Shown here: one piece after another, positions 8,517 through 16,875 of the stretch
Layout: each line of letters opens with the position of its first letter
Position numbering within the stretch: position 1 is the first letter of the stretch
From: Nostoc edaphicum CCNP1411
GTDB lineage: Bacteria; Cyanobacteriota; Cyanobacteriia; Cyanobacteriales; Nostocaceae
Direction: 5' to 3'
Assembly: GCF_014023275.1 (NCBI RefSeq)
Contig: NZ_CP054694.1
Coordinates: forward strand, 35,099 to 99,098
Length of the DNA: 64,000 nucleotides
Notes under the pieces: generated by a model
Seen by the model: only the letters and a program-made list of their open reading frames with translations
Database searches by the model: none
What the model was told of the DNA's origin: nothing
Made by a program: the position numbers and the translations under genes

Positions 8517-9008
8517 TTAACGTTGACGATTGGATTTTTTTTGAGATGTTTGTTTGATGTAATCGCTAGGAATAACCACTGTTGTTTTATCCAACCGCAA
8601 AAGGTAGCAGTAACTTTTGGTATTGGGGCAGGCAATCACAGAAGGAAAGTTAACACCCAAAGCGAAACCCAAAGATATGTAAATTCCAGACGACCCCAGA
8701 TAAAATAACCAGCCCGACCAACCAGACCCAATCCAACGAGCAAAATGAATTAAATTTACTCGGAATTGCTGCGATCGCTGACTACGTAGTTTCGCTTGCT
8801 TCTGTTGGGCCTCAATCCATTGCTGAGATTCATTGAGTTTGTTCAAAGCTATTTGGGTTGCCCGAAGCTTGGCTTTTTCCTCAATAATTTTGTGCGCTTT
8901 GACCTCAATAGTATGCTTTTCCTCATCTATTCTGATCTTGACCCATTCTCCAATGTCGGCGGCAAGCTCATTAAAGGCGGCTGCGGCTGGAATACTGGGG
9001 AAATCGGC
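8517..9008 (-). CDS. Frameshift extension: coiled-coil and membrane C-terminus of the 9754 gene
   Basis: This frame is open from about 9025 down to TAA at 8517 but has no usable start near its 5' end; the first TTG (8846) lies inside a coiled coil. It encodes 163 residues when entered at 9008. They comprise a short helical stretch (AAAAFNELAADIGEW), a charged coiled coil (KIIEEKAKLRA, NKLNESQQWIEAQQKQAKLR), a hydrophobic segment (WSGWLFYLGSSGIYISLGFAL) and a basic tail. The composition looks like real protein. It overlaps the end of the upstream gene in the -1 frame at A AAA AAG (9014-9008). The likely product is a 412-residue fusion made by -1 frameshifting; simple mutation or sequencing error is the alternative. 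Confidence 0.65.
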   Translation of the reverse strand, partial: ADFPSIPAAAAFNELAADIGEWVKIRIDEEKHTIEVKAHKIIEEKAKLRATQIALNKLNESQQWIEAQQKQAKLRSQRSQQFRVNLIHFARWIGSGWSGWLFYLGSSGIYISLGFALGVNFPSVIACPNTKSYCYLLRLDKTTVVIPSDYIKQTSQKKSNRQR

Positions 9009-9754
9009 TTTTTTCCCATGACCTTAGCTCTAAACGCCTCTCGTAGTTGCTGCCATTCCTGTTGAAAAGCAGGTGATTTCATCTCCTCTAATAAAGACTG
9101 CAAATACAACTTGGGCAACCCAGCCATATCACTCTTAGCCTTCTGCCGTACCATTTCTCTAATTAACTCTCGCTCCTCCTCACCCAATAAAGCCGTAGTA
9201 TCTCCAAGCTGTTGCAGAAGTTGATCTGTATCTACATCTGGTGTCGAGTTATTCAGCCCGAAATATTGTGCAACCTCCTCAAAGGATTTGTGTTGATTTT
9301 TGATTAAATCGCAAGCCTCAAGAAAGCGATCGCACTCAGCTTGGTTATATTCATCCTGGTCTTGGAGTCCACAAGCCTGCAAAATTGAGAGAGATTCACC
9401 CAGCGAAATTTTAGCGCCTACTCGCTCCTTAGCCCTAGACAACAATGCAGAAATATCTAGAGGTTCAGCAGCAGCTTCATTCTTCTCATTTTTGGATTTT
9501 TTTCCTTTAGGTTTTGGGCTAGTTTCTGGTTGCTCCTTGACTTCTAATTCTTGTCGAAATAAATCAGTGGCTTGTTGGTAGTCAGAGACACGCTCCGAAG
9601 TAAAGTATTGACGGACAGTATCAAAACCAGATTGGATCTCTTCATCTGCATACTCATTACAATCGGTAGACAACCCACAGACGCTGAGAGTCGCATTCAC
9701 ATCTTCCACAGAGAGCGAATAAAGATTTTGCAGAGCTTCTTTAGTGTATGGCAT
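8927..9754 (-). CDS. Third gene of partition operon, zero-frame product (unknown function)
   Basis: 275 residues, function not recognised. There are two helical repeats of similar style (residues 1-70, with LSVEDVNATLSVCGL, and about 105-165, with LGESLSILQACGL), joined by a Lys/Glu-rich linker (PKPKGKKSKNEKNE). This suggests a duplicated helical domain. The last 26 residues after MGKK are Pro-rich and look like out-of-frame translation. The real continuation is probably the -1 frame (8517-9008). ATG 9754 has a strong AGGAG, and the gene follows the probable ParR gene by 12 bp. It is likely an accessory partition or plasmid maintenance protein by context only. Confidence 0.75.
   Translation of the reverse strand: MPYTKEALQNLYSLSVEDVNATLSVCGLSTDCNEYADEEIQSGFDTVRQYFTSERVSDYQQATDLFRQELEVKEQPETSPKPKGKKSKNEKNEAAAEPLDISALLSRAKERVGAKISLGESLSILQACGLQDQDEYNQAECDRFLEACDLIKNQHKSFEEVAQYFGLNNSTPDVDTDQLLQQLGDTTALLGEEERELIREMVRQKAKSDMAGLPKLYLQSLLEEMKSPAFQQEWQQLREAFRAKVMGKKPISPVFQPQPPLMSLPPTLENGSRSE
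9008..9014 (-). promoter_or_regulatory. Candidate -1 ribosomal slippery site
   Basis: On the minus strand the zero frame reads GGA AAA AAG, giving the heptamer A AAA AAG, the same one used by dnaX. An SD-like AAGG lies about 7 nt upstream, at a spacing comparable to the dnaX stimulator. No strong hairpin was found directly downstream; an ATTC/GAAT pairing about 45 nt apart is weak. Confidence 0.6.
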
Positions 9755-9766
9755 GATTGTTAACTC

Positions 9767-10213
9767 CTACTTGAATGCTTCTTCTAGTAGCTCGTCATTT
9801 TCAAGGCTCATTACTGATGTCAAATTTTGCTCACCATCACTTTTTACGTGAGTGGGCACAGATTTGGATGTATAAACATCGACATTGGGATCAAGTTCAG
9901 TATCAGAATGAGAAGAATTGCCCAGCATCCCTTGATTCCCTAACTCATTTTCCAAACCAAAAGCTTGGGCTAAATAAATAATTTGTTGTTGCAATTGATA
10001 GATTGCAGTTCTGGCTTTCAGCTTCAAGTCAGCATCACTGAATCCCCCAGACCACTTACAGGCTAAAGGATACCAAAAAGCCACGAGCGCCCAGGTAATC
10101 ATATTTTGGCGCGGGAACTCAAGAAACTTATTCTTGGGACTGAGATATTTAATCAGCGTGATATAAGGAGAATTGACACTAATTTGAAAGCGAAAATCGA
10201 CTTGTTCAGGCAT
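9767..10213 (-). CDS. Probable ParR-like partition adaptor
   Basis: 148 residues, no family recognised from sequence. The N-terminal 45 residues are basic and beta-rich (VDFRFQISVNSPYITLIKYL), compatible with a DNA-binding ribbon. A Trp-rich helical stretch (TWALVAFWYPLACKWSGG) and an acidic C-terminal tail follow. In ParMRC systems the adaptor gene follows parM, binds the centromere repeats and caps the actin filament. Here the start overlaps the parM stop by 8 bp, and 11-bp repeats lie upstream of the operon. The ParR label rests on this context. Confidence 0.6.
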   Translation of the reverse strand: MPEQVDFRFQISVNSPYITLIKYLSPKNKFLEFPRQNMITWALVAFWYPLACKWSGGFSDADLKLKARTAIYQLQQQIIYLAQAFGLENELGNQGMLGNSSHSDTELDPNVDVYTSKSVPTHVKSDGEQNLTSVMSLENDELLEEAFK

Positions 10214-11312
10214 GAGTCGTCATCCTTTCAGAAGTTCCACACAGGTAATAGAAGAGTCCGTAATTATCTGTCAGCCGAAATTCCAATCCATTACGGGACA
10301 CATCAGCTAAAAAGTTACGGTTAATTTGTGCTTCCAGTTCGTTACACCAGATTTTCTCAGTGTGCGGCAACAGACTATTTAACTCACGAGATAAATAGTG
10401 GGCTGTACCACCAGCAAATATCATCTCGTCCACATCAGAGGGGATGCGACTACGCAACCAACTAAAAAGACTAATCCAGTATTCCTCTCGTGCAGTTGCT
10501 ACTGCTGACCTAATTTGAGAAAGTTCTGTATCTCGTAAACCAGGGTCTTGAACCCGGACTAAGTGAGCTAAAGCCTTAGTGCTGATTTTAGAACCAGCCT
10601 TAGAAATAGCCTGAGCCAACTTCAGAGGCTTCTGTCCAGATACCAAACGTTGCACACAGCCAACTAACTTGTTGAATCCTAAATCTTCAGTAATGCCTTG
10701 AGAAATCATACCTCTGTCCATAATCAGCAAAGAGATATTGCGATAACCAATCATCACCACGGCGATTTTGCGTTCTTTGAGACTGGAACCGGGAGCGCGT
10801 CCCCGTGAAATCAAACCAAAACCTTCTGGACGACAGAGGAAACTTTCCAACTCAAACGAGCGTTCCACACCGCGAAACCGAAAACCAGCCAGAGCTTCAG
10901 TTACTAATTGTTCAAATAATTTGCGGTCTTCGTACTCACCGTAAGGCAACAGCACCCCTAAACGGATACTTGCGCCATTAGAGAGAGAGTTTTTTTGTGC
11001 AAGAGCGCCTACAAGAGCCAAAGTCTTATAAAGGGCGAGTTCAAACTTTGGTTCAGAAAGTTTTAAATCTGCATAGAATCGGTCTTGGGCGAGGAAACCA
11101 ACAGCCCGATATTGTCCTTTGTACTCAACCCAAGCAGAATTTTCAGCAGCCGGACTACCAACACAGCTTGACTCGTAAGCTACAAGACTGGCTTTAGGAA
11201 CTTGGGCAACTTCCGGTTCCATCAGTAGTAGTTCCGGGTGGAAGGATTTGAGAGTATAGAAAATCTTGCTCAGGGATGAACCTGGATCAAATGCAATTGT
11301 TAAATCTGCCAT
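10206..11312 (-). CDS. parM: ParM/StbA-like actin-family partition ATPase
   Basis: 368 residues with the actin-fold signature. Phosphate-1 is FDPGSSLSKIFY at the N-terminus, phosphate-2 is VVMIGYRNISLLIM in the middle, and the adenosine motif FAGGTAHYLSREL is near residue 310. ParM polymerises into filaments that push plasmid copies apart. First gene of a three-gene operon with an 8-bp overlap to the next gene. The promoter must lie in or near the 11-bp repeat region 11370-11586, as in R1 parC. ATG 11312. Confidence 0.85.
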   Translation of the reverse strand: MADLTIAFDPGSSLSKIFYTLKSFHPELLLMEPEVAQVPKASLVAYESSCVGSPAAENSAWVEYKGQYRAVGFLAQDRFYADLKLSEPKFELALYKTLALVGALAQKNSLSNGASIRLGVLLPYGEYEDRKLFEQLVTEALAGFRFRGVERSFELESFLCRPEGFGLISRGRAPGSSLKERKIAVVMIGYRNISLLIMDRGMISQGITEDLGFNKLVGCVQRLVSGQKPLKLAQAISKAGSKISTKALAHLVRVQDPGLRDTELSQIRSAVATAREEYWISLFSWLRSRIPSDVDEMIFAGGTAHYLSRELNSLLPHTEKIWCNELEAQINRNFLADVSRNGLEFRLTDNYGLFYYLCGTSERMTTHA

Positions 11313-11369
11313 CGCTATTTGCTTGGCTGAAACCCTTTAATTATTAAACAACAAACTGCCAAAAAAAAG

Positions 11370-11586
11370 GCAAAATTAAGGAATTTTACAAAAAGGTAAA
11401 TATAAGGAATTTCAATGGTAAATCAATGGCATTTCAATGGCAAATACAAGGAATTATTCCATCCGATTTCCGTGAAAAACAGGAAAATTTGAAATTTTCC
11501 GCTATTCAGGAAAAAATAAGGTAAATCAATGGCATTACCAAGGTATTTACAAGGTAGAGATAAGGTAAATATAAGGATTTTGGGTT
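11370..11586. repeat. Two blocks of 11-bp direct repeats, parC-like centromere
   Basis: A GG dinucleotide recurs with exact 11-bp period at 11396, 11407, 11418, 11429, 11440 and 11451, and again at 11521, 11532, 11543, 11554, 11565 and 11576. Two more units lie at 11370 and 11381. The consensus is about GGTAAATCAAT; GGTAAATCAAT and GGTAAATATAA occur in both blocks. The blocks are separated by about 60 bp containing a 19-bp palindrome. R1 parC also has two sets of 11-bp repeats flanking the par promoter. Replication iterons are an alternative. Confidence 0.82.
11483..11501. promoter_or_regulatory. 19-bp palindrome between the centromere repeat blocks
   Basis: GGAAAATTTGAAATTTTCC is perfect with 9-bp arms around one G. 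It lies midway between the two 11-bp repeat blocks, where a par promoter and operator would be expected. Confidence 0.6.
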
Positions 11587-11624
11587 TGAAAACCCAGTTT
11601 ACCAGAGGGATTTCTCCCTCTGGA
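11582..11624. other. Two adjacent hairpins, possible oriT element
   Basis: TGGGTTTGAAAACCCA (11582-11597; 7-bp arms) is followed at once by CCAGAGGG / CCCTCTGG (11603-11624; 8-bp arms). They lie between the partition repeats and the relaxase gene. Inverted repeats beside a nick site are usual in MOB_F oriT regions, but no nic site can be named. Neither hairpin has a U tract in a clear terminator position. Confidence 0.4.
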
Positions 11625-11732
11625 CTCCCTCCGAAAAATTCTCGCACAGTACGCCAAAAAGTTTGTGCAGAAAAATCGAGTTGGATTTAAAATTTGATTG
11701 TGTAGAAAAACTGTATTAAAAAATATTAAGTT

Positions 11733-12182
11733 TTGAATTACCCAATACTACAGAAAGTAAGTTCAACGCTTTTAAAGACCGAAGCGCATCAAATGATGTC
11801 GATGTGTTTTTGGGAGAATAGCCATTACTGGAGTAGTCAACCATCACCCAGAAGACAATATTCTTCTGGTGTAGTGATTCGGGTAGCTTATTTCAAAAAA
11901 GTCAATTGGGTAGGTTTTAATTTTTGTAAATACCATGCAGAGGCAGTGGGAATATTTCAAGAACTGCCAAAGAGTGAAAAATTCTTTTATGAGCTAAAAC
12001 CTAATTGTTATATCTCTTTCAAAGTGTGGTGCGTTGATGGTAAGCACTTTGAGAAGGTAATAAGCGGACTCAACAATTATGTGGATATAGGACTTGAATT
12101 TATAATTAGCAGTCCCGATCAAGTACCCGAACTGTTTCAAGCACTAAACCTGACATTCTATGAAAGGAGTGTTCAGTGTTAA
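11733..12182 (+). CDS. Hypothetical protein coupled to the relaxase gene
   Basis: 149 residues from TTG 11733; an ATG at 11793 would give 129. No family recognised. It is beta-rich, with a middle section SSGVVIRVAYFKKVNWVGF and a C-terminal helix PDQVPELFQALN. The stop overlaps the relaxase GTG start (12176) by 7 bp, so translation is probably coupled. Position suggests an accessory nicking or oriT-binding protein, as TrwA or TraY are in other systems, but no RHH motif is visible. Confidence 0.6.
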   Translation: MNYPILQKVSSTLLKTEAHQMMSMCFWENSHYWSSQPSPRRQYSSGVVIRVAYFKKVNWVGFNFCKYHAEAVGIFQELPKSEKFFYELKPNCYISFKVWCVDGKHFEKVISGLNNYVDIGLEFIISSPDQVPELFQALNLTFYERSVQC

Positions 12183-15100
12183 CAGGCAAGAACTCAGAAC
12201 CACAGCAAGCAGTACATTACTTCATGGAAGGGTATTACCAGGAGGGTACTTCACGCTGGTCTGGGAAAGGTGCGAAAAAATTAGGACTATCTGGAGCAGT
12301 TGATCACCAAGAAACTTTTTCTAACATCGTCAATGGGCGATCGCCTGACGGCAGCCAAAACCTCTGTGCTAGAAAGTTAGACTCATCACAACGACGGGCG
12401 GCTACCGACTTTACTTTCTCTGCACCGAAAAGTGTCAGTTTGCAAGCGTTAGTGGGCGGGGATCAAAGGCTGATGACTGCCCATCAGTTAGCGGTGCAAA
12501 AAACCTTAGAACTGATAGAAGAACGCTATAGCTACACTAGGGTAACAACAGACACTCTAAGAGAAACTACCAGAACAGGAAATTTAGTAGTCGCGGAGTT
12601 TGACCACATTGAAACCAGGGAACTAGACCCGCATCTGCATACTCATGCCCTGGTTATGAACATGACGCAGCTAGACAATGAGGAATGGTACAGTCTCCTG
12701 AACGATGAGATTTTCAAAAATAAGAAATTTCTGGGCATGGTGTACCAGAACTACCTAGCAGTGGAGGTACAAAAATTAGGGTATGAGGTGGAAGCTAGGA
12801 ATCATGGGCAGTTTGAGATTAAAGGTTTTCTGGAAGAGGACTTAAAGGAGTTTTCTAAACGACGACAGCAAATATTAAGTGCAGCAGGTAAAAATGCGAC
12901 TTGGGCAGAACGCGAAGCAGCTTGGACTGCCACCCGTAACTTGAAGCAGAAAATTAACCCTGTGGAGTTAAAAGCCAAGTGGAGAGAGGAAGCAGCAGCA
13001 CTGGGGATCAAGTTTGTACAGCCAGGAGAAGCGCAACCAGAACTACAACCCCGGTTAGTGAGCTATGAAAATTTAGAAGATGCGATCGCTCACTGCTCAG
13101 AAAGAAATGTCGCTTTCACCCAGGAAGATTTAGAAAAATTCATCCTAAACCAAGGGCTTGCCACGGAAGTTAGTCAGATTGAACCGCTAGTTAAAGCTAA
13201 CCCGGAATTACTCAGCCTATCTCAAGAAAACCGCGACTTTACCACCCTGGCAGCAGTTAACCGAGAACTGGCAACCATTAAATTAATGCAGTCTGGGATG
13301 GGTAAAGTTAGCCCACTTGCTCACCCAGAAGTAGTTGAAAGCCACCTGGAGAAAACAGCTTTAAACCCAGATCAACGTCGAGCGGTACTGACAGCAGCAA
13401 CCACAACAGACCAATTTATGGCATGGCAGGGGGTAGCTGGTGCTGGTAAGACTTTTGCACTCAAGGAATTAAAAGCGATCGCTGTCGCCTCTGGCTATAC
13501 CATCAAAAGCTTTGCTCCTAGTTCGATGGCTGCTAAAGTCCTGGGCCAAGAGTTGGATATTCAAGCTGAGACTGTTGCTAGATTATTGGTCTCTGAACCA
13601 CCCCAAGAGATTGAACCTAATCAAATTTGGATTGTGGACGAAGCAGGGTTACTCAGTGCTAAAGATGCCCTTGCTCTTTTAGAACGCGCAACCCAAGAAC
13701 AAGCTAGGGTAGTGTTAGTGGGAGACACAAAACAGTTATCAGCTGTAGAAGCAGGCAACCCCTTCAAATCCCTACAACAGGCGGGAATCAAAACTAGCCA
13801 CTTAAACGAATCTTTGAGGCAACGTGCGCCAAAACTGAAGCTGGCAGTAGACCTGATTGCTTCTGGCCGTATTGAGGAGGGGTTTTCACGCCTCGATGAA
13901 AACGGTTGCATCCAGAGTGTAAAAGCAGAATCCAAAATTGAGGCGATCGCCTGCGACTATGTAACAGCCACCCCAGAACAACGAGCGCGAACCCTGGTAC
14001 TGGCTGGAACAAATTTTGAGCGTTTGGCAATCACTCAAGCCATTCGGGGGCATTTAAAGGCTGAGGGTAGTTTAGGAACTGCGATCGGCATCACCCAACT
14101 GCAAGCCAAAGACTTAACTTCAGTACAAATGCGCTACACCCACAACTTTGAACTGGGTGATATGGTCATGCCCACCCGCAATTACAAGCGCCGGGGGCTG
14201 TCCAAGGGCAAGCTTTATGAAGTGGTGGATAAGGACAGTGACCAACTAACACTCAAAGCTAGTGATGGTAAGCATTTTCAAGTAGACACGGGATTTAAAA
14301 AGGCGGTTTACCAACGTCAACAGATTGAACTTGCCGAGGGCGATCGCCTACGCTGGACGAAAAACGACCGACAATTAGGACGGCGCAACGGTCAAGAGTT
14401 TGTAGTTAAAGCCATTGCAGGTTACAACGCGCAAATCCAGTATTTAGAAAGTGGTCAAACTGAATTTATTAACCTGCAACAAGCACAACACCTAGATTAT
14501 GCGATCGTCAGCACTACATATAGTAGTCAGGGAAAGACGGCTGACCAAGTATTGATTGCTGCTGACAACACCATTGGACAAGAAAGCTTTTACGTTGCGG
14601 TCAGCCGTGCTAGGTATGAATTGAAACTCTACACGGAAGATAAAGACAATTTACTAGCCTTGGCGCAGTCGAGTAGGGCTAAAGAAAATGCACTGGTGCT
14701 ACTGCGACAGAAAGAGTTAGAGAAGCAGCACCAATCAAAATTAGAGAAAGAAATGGTTGTAACTGCTCCGATTGTAGCTAAAACATCCACTACAGAGCAG
14801 GAAAGTAAAGAAGCGGAGGGGCAGAGGAGCAAAGAGGTGGAGGCAAGGGAGCGGAGGAGCGGGGGAGCAAAGGAGCAATCTTATACTGAGTCCTCCCCTC
14901 TGCCCCCCTGCCCTAGACCTCTGCCAAGTTCTTCCCCTCTGCCTCTTGTTTTTAAAACTCTACCGCCGGAAGCACCAAAAACTGTTGTTCCTACTCCCAA
15001 ACCATTTATTAGAAAACCAGTTCCAAAAACAGCACAGCCAACAGTAGCATTTTGGACTCCTAATAATATTGGTGAAGCCCCAGAAAAACTTGATTCTAAA

Positions 15101-16636
15101 CACTGGCAAGAATTAATACAAGGTAGCGCCATCCACCCCGAAATTGCCAGCCTTAATTTCACTAGCTTGCATCAAACTCTTGATTGGGAGCATGAAGCTT
15201 GGGAATACCTCATGTACAGTGATAAACTGCCACGCACTAACACTGGTAGGCTGTCTTCAGGGATCATAAGTAAATATGCTCATATTGAATCAGGCGGCTG
15301 GTGGTGTGATGCTGGCGTTAATCCCAACTCCTTCGCCAATCTCCAATCAGGGGATAAACCTGATAGAAAGATATGGGGATGCTACAAACCCACTAACCCC
15401 AGAGAAAAAGCTGATAAACCCGGCAAATTCATTAAATATGAACATCCACCACAAACTGAACTCAGTATTTTCTTGCTCGATGTACCTGATGATATTGCTG
15501 GGCGTATCTATGAAAAAGCTGGGGTACAACCAACCGATTGCGATCGCCAAAGCGGATTTTGGTATTGTGTTTGGAAACATAACCTACCAGTCACTATTAC
15601 TGAGGGAGCAAAAAAAGCAGCCAGTTTGTTGAGCCAGGGTCATGCAGCGATCGGGCTACCGGGAATCTATGCTGGTTATCGCAGTAAAGATGAGTTTGGG
15701 GAGCAGACCAAAGCTCGGCTGATGGATGAATTAGCTGTTTTCGCCACTCCAGAACGGCAGATAACTTTCTGCTTTGATTACGAGACACGCCCGGACACTC
15801 AGCGAAATATAGAGATTGCTATCTCACGCACTGGGGGGCTGCTGGAGGAACGGGGAGCTAAAATTAATGTGGTGACGTTGCCGGGGCCAGATAAAGGCGT
15901 TGACGATTTAATAGTGGCTCAGGGGCCACTAGCATACGAAAAGGCGTTTTACGAAGCGTCAACTCTCAAGGCATGGCGAGATAACAACAATAAACAACGA
16001 CATACTGCACCAGCACCACCCAAAAAGTTGAGTGACCAAGAGCGCAAACAACGGCTTCAACAACGTTTTTCAGGTCAAGTTACTCACAAGGCATTTAAGA
16101 AAGCCATCGATGCACTGACTGACCGAGAACTATTGTACTTAGAACAAGCGGTCAAGGAATATTTTGCCCAGCCAGTTGCTCAAGTACCAGCACCTGTTGA
16201 TAAACAGGCTATTGAAAACGAAATTACTCAGCTTGGGCCACAAATTGATAGTTTGTGGTTAGAACACGCTATCCAAGAGAAAACTATCAGAGCAATGGAG
16301 CATTTTCCGCTTCATAAGTTGAGTAATAAGTATAACTTGAGACTAGAGCAGCAATTACAAACTATTGGAACTATCAAAGAATTAGTCACGTATCAGCAGC
16401 AGCTTCAGTCCAAACTTCAGGAATACGAAACCCAGGTAGAAAATCATCACTCCTGGGAGAACCAACAGCAAACTATTGAAATGAAGACTATGGCTGAAAT
16501 ACTAAACTCTCCTCAATTACAGTCACGACTAACGAGTATTTTGGATGAGATAGAACTTAAACAACAGCAAAGTCAAGCTAAGTTGTCTATTTCTCAGCAG
16601 CCATCACCACAACCGCGTCGAGGTTTGAGAAGGTGA
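12176..16636 (+). CDS. MOB_F-like relaxase-helicase with C-terminal DUF3854/TOPRIM-like domain
   Basis: 1486 residues. The N-terminal TrwC-type relaxase domain (1 to about 290) has candidate catalytic tyrosines in HYFMEGYYQEG (15-20) and the metal-binding three-His motif (His153, 155, 157). The RecD/TraI-type SF1 helicase (about 395-830) has Walker A GVAGAGKT (Lys425), Walker B IWIVDEAG and the late motif YAIVSTTYSSQGKTADQV. A Pro/Glu-rich low-complexity linker (about 870-960) follows. Then comes a DUF3854-like region (about 1010-1290) with WWCDAGVNP, TITEGAKKA and CFDYETRPD, the Glu/Asp motifs of a TOPRIM nucleotidyl-transfer fold, and a helical tail. It nicks oriT, unwinds the strand and leads it into the recipient. 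GTG 12176 follows AAAGGAG. The TOPRIM-like tail suggests a built-in priming activity. Confidence 0.9.
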   Translation: MLTGKNSEPQQAVHYFMEGYYQEGTSRWSGKGAKKLGLSGAVDHQETFSNIVNGRSPDGSQNLCARKLDSSQRRAATDFTFSAPKSVSLQALVGGDQRLMTAHQLAVQKTLELIEERYSYTRVTTDTLRETTRTGNLVVAEFDHIETRELDPHLHTHALVMNMTQLDNEEWYSLLNDEIFKNKKFLGMVYQNYLAVEVQKLGYEVEARNHGQFEIKGFLEEDLKEFSKRRQQILSAAGKNATWAEREAAWTATRNLKQKINPVELKAKWREEAAALGIKFVQPGEAQPELQPRLVSYENLEDAIAHCSERNVAFTQEDLEKFILNQGLATEVSQIEPLVKANPELLSLSQENRDFTTLAAVNRELATIKLMQSGMGKVSPLAHPEVVESHLEKTALNPDQRRAVLTAATTTDQFMAWQGVAGAGKTFALKELKAIAVASGYTIKSFAPSSMAAKVLGQELDIQAETVARLLVSEPPQEIEPNQIWIVDEAGLLSAKDALALLERATQEQARVVLVGDTKQLSAVEAGNPFKSLQQAGIKTSHLNESLRQRAPKLKLAVDLIASGRIEEGFSRLDENGCIQSVKAESKIEAIACDYVTATPEQRARTLVLAGTNFERLAITQAIRGHLKAEGSLGTAIGITQLQAKDLTSVQMRYTHNFELGDMVMPTRNYKRRGLSKGKLYEVVDKDSDQLTLKASDGKHFQVDTGFKKAVYQRQQIELAEGDRLRWTKNDRQLGRRNGQEFVVKAIAGYNAQIQYLESGQTEFINLQQAQHLDYAIVSTTYSSQGKTADQVLIAADNTIGQESFYVAVSRARYELKLYTEDKDNLLALAQSSRAKENALVLLRQKELEKQHQSKLEKEMVVTAPIVAKTSTTEQESKEAEGQRSKEVEARERRSGGAKEQSYTESSPLPPCPRPLPSSSPLPLVFKTLPPEAPKTVVPTPKPFIRKPVPKTAQPTVAFWTPNNIGEAPEKLDSKHWQELIQGSAIHPEIASLNFTSLHQTLDWEHEAWEYLMYSDKLPRTNTGRLSSGIISKYAHIESGGWWCDAGVNPNSFANLQSGDKPDRKIWGCYKPTNPREKADKPGKFIKYEHPPQTELSIFLLDVPDDIAGRIYEKAGVQPTDCDRQSGFWYCVWKHNLPVTITEGAKKAASLLSQGHAAIGLPGIYAGYRSKDEFGEQTKARLMDELAVFATPERQITFCFDYETRPDTQRNIEIAISRTGGLLEERGAKINVVTLPGPDKGVDDLIVAQGPLAYEKAFYEASTLKAWRDNNNKQRHTAPAPPKKLSDQERKQRLQQRFSGQVTHKAFKKAIDALTDRELLYLEQAVKEYFAQPVAQVPAPVDKQAIENEITQLGPQIDSLWLEHAIQEKTIRAMEHFPLHKLSNKYNLRLEQQLQTIGTIKELVTYQQQLQSKLQEYETQVENHHSWENQQQTIEMKTMAEILNSPQLQSRLTSILDEIELKQQQSQAKLSISQQPSPQPRRGLRR

Positions 16637-16761
16637 ATTATGTGCAACCTGAGTTACCCTTAAATCAATGGGGACAAATGATCTGTGAAACTAATCAAAC
16701 ACAGGCGGTTAAACTATATCGAAAAGCATTGCTTTCATCAAAATGGTTAACCGTTTACTGA
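16633..16761 (+). CDS. Small hypothetical protein coupled to the relaxase
   Basis: 42 residues starting at GTG 16633, overlapping the relaxase stop by 3 bases. The product (with QPELPLNQWGQMI and YRKALLSSKWLTVY) is amphipathic and has no known family. Support is the stop/start overlap and normal composition; there is no separate SD. It may be a chance frame. Confidence 0.35.
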   Translation: MNYVQPELPLNQWGQMICETNQTQAVKLYRKALLSSKWLTVY

Positions 16762-16875
16762 TACAACAAGGAATTGACCCAAATTTACTATGAATTACCC
16801 CTGGCTCAAACTTTCGCACAGCCAGAGGTAGTTCATTATCTGAGTTTTATACCTGCACAAGTCAGATAAAACCTA

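Noticed and set aside
11423..11647. Minus-strand 74-codon open frame in the repeat region
   Set aside because: It runs through the 11-bp repeats and hairpins; its composition follows the repeats, with no SD.
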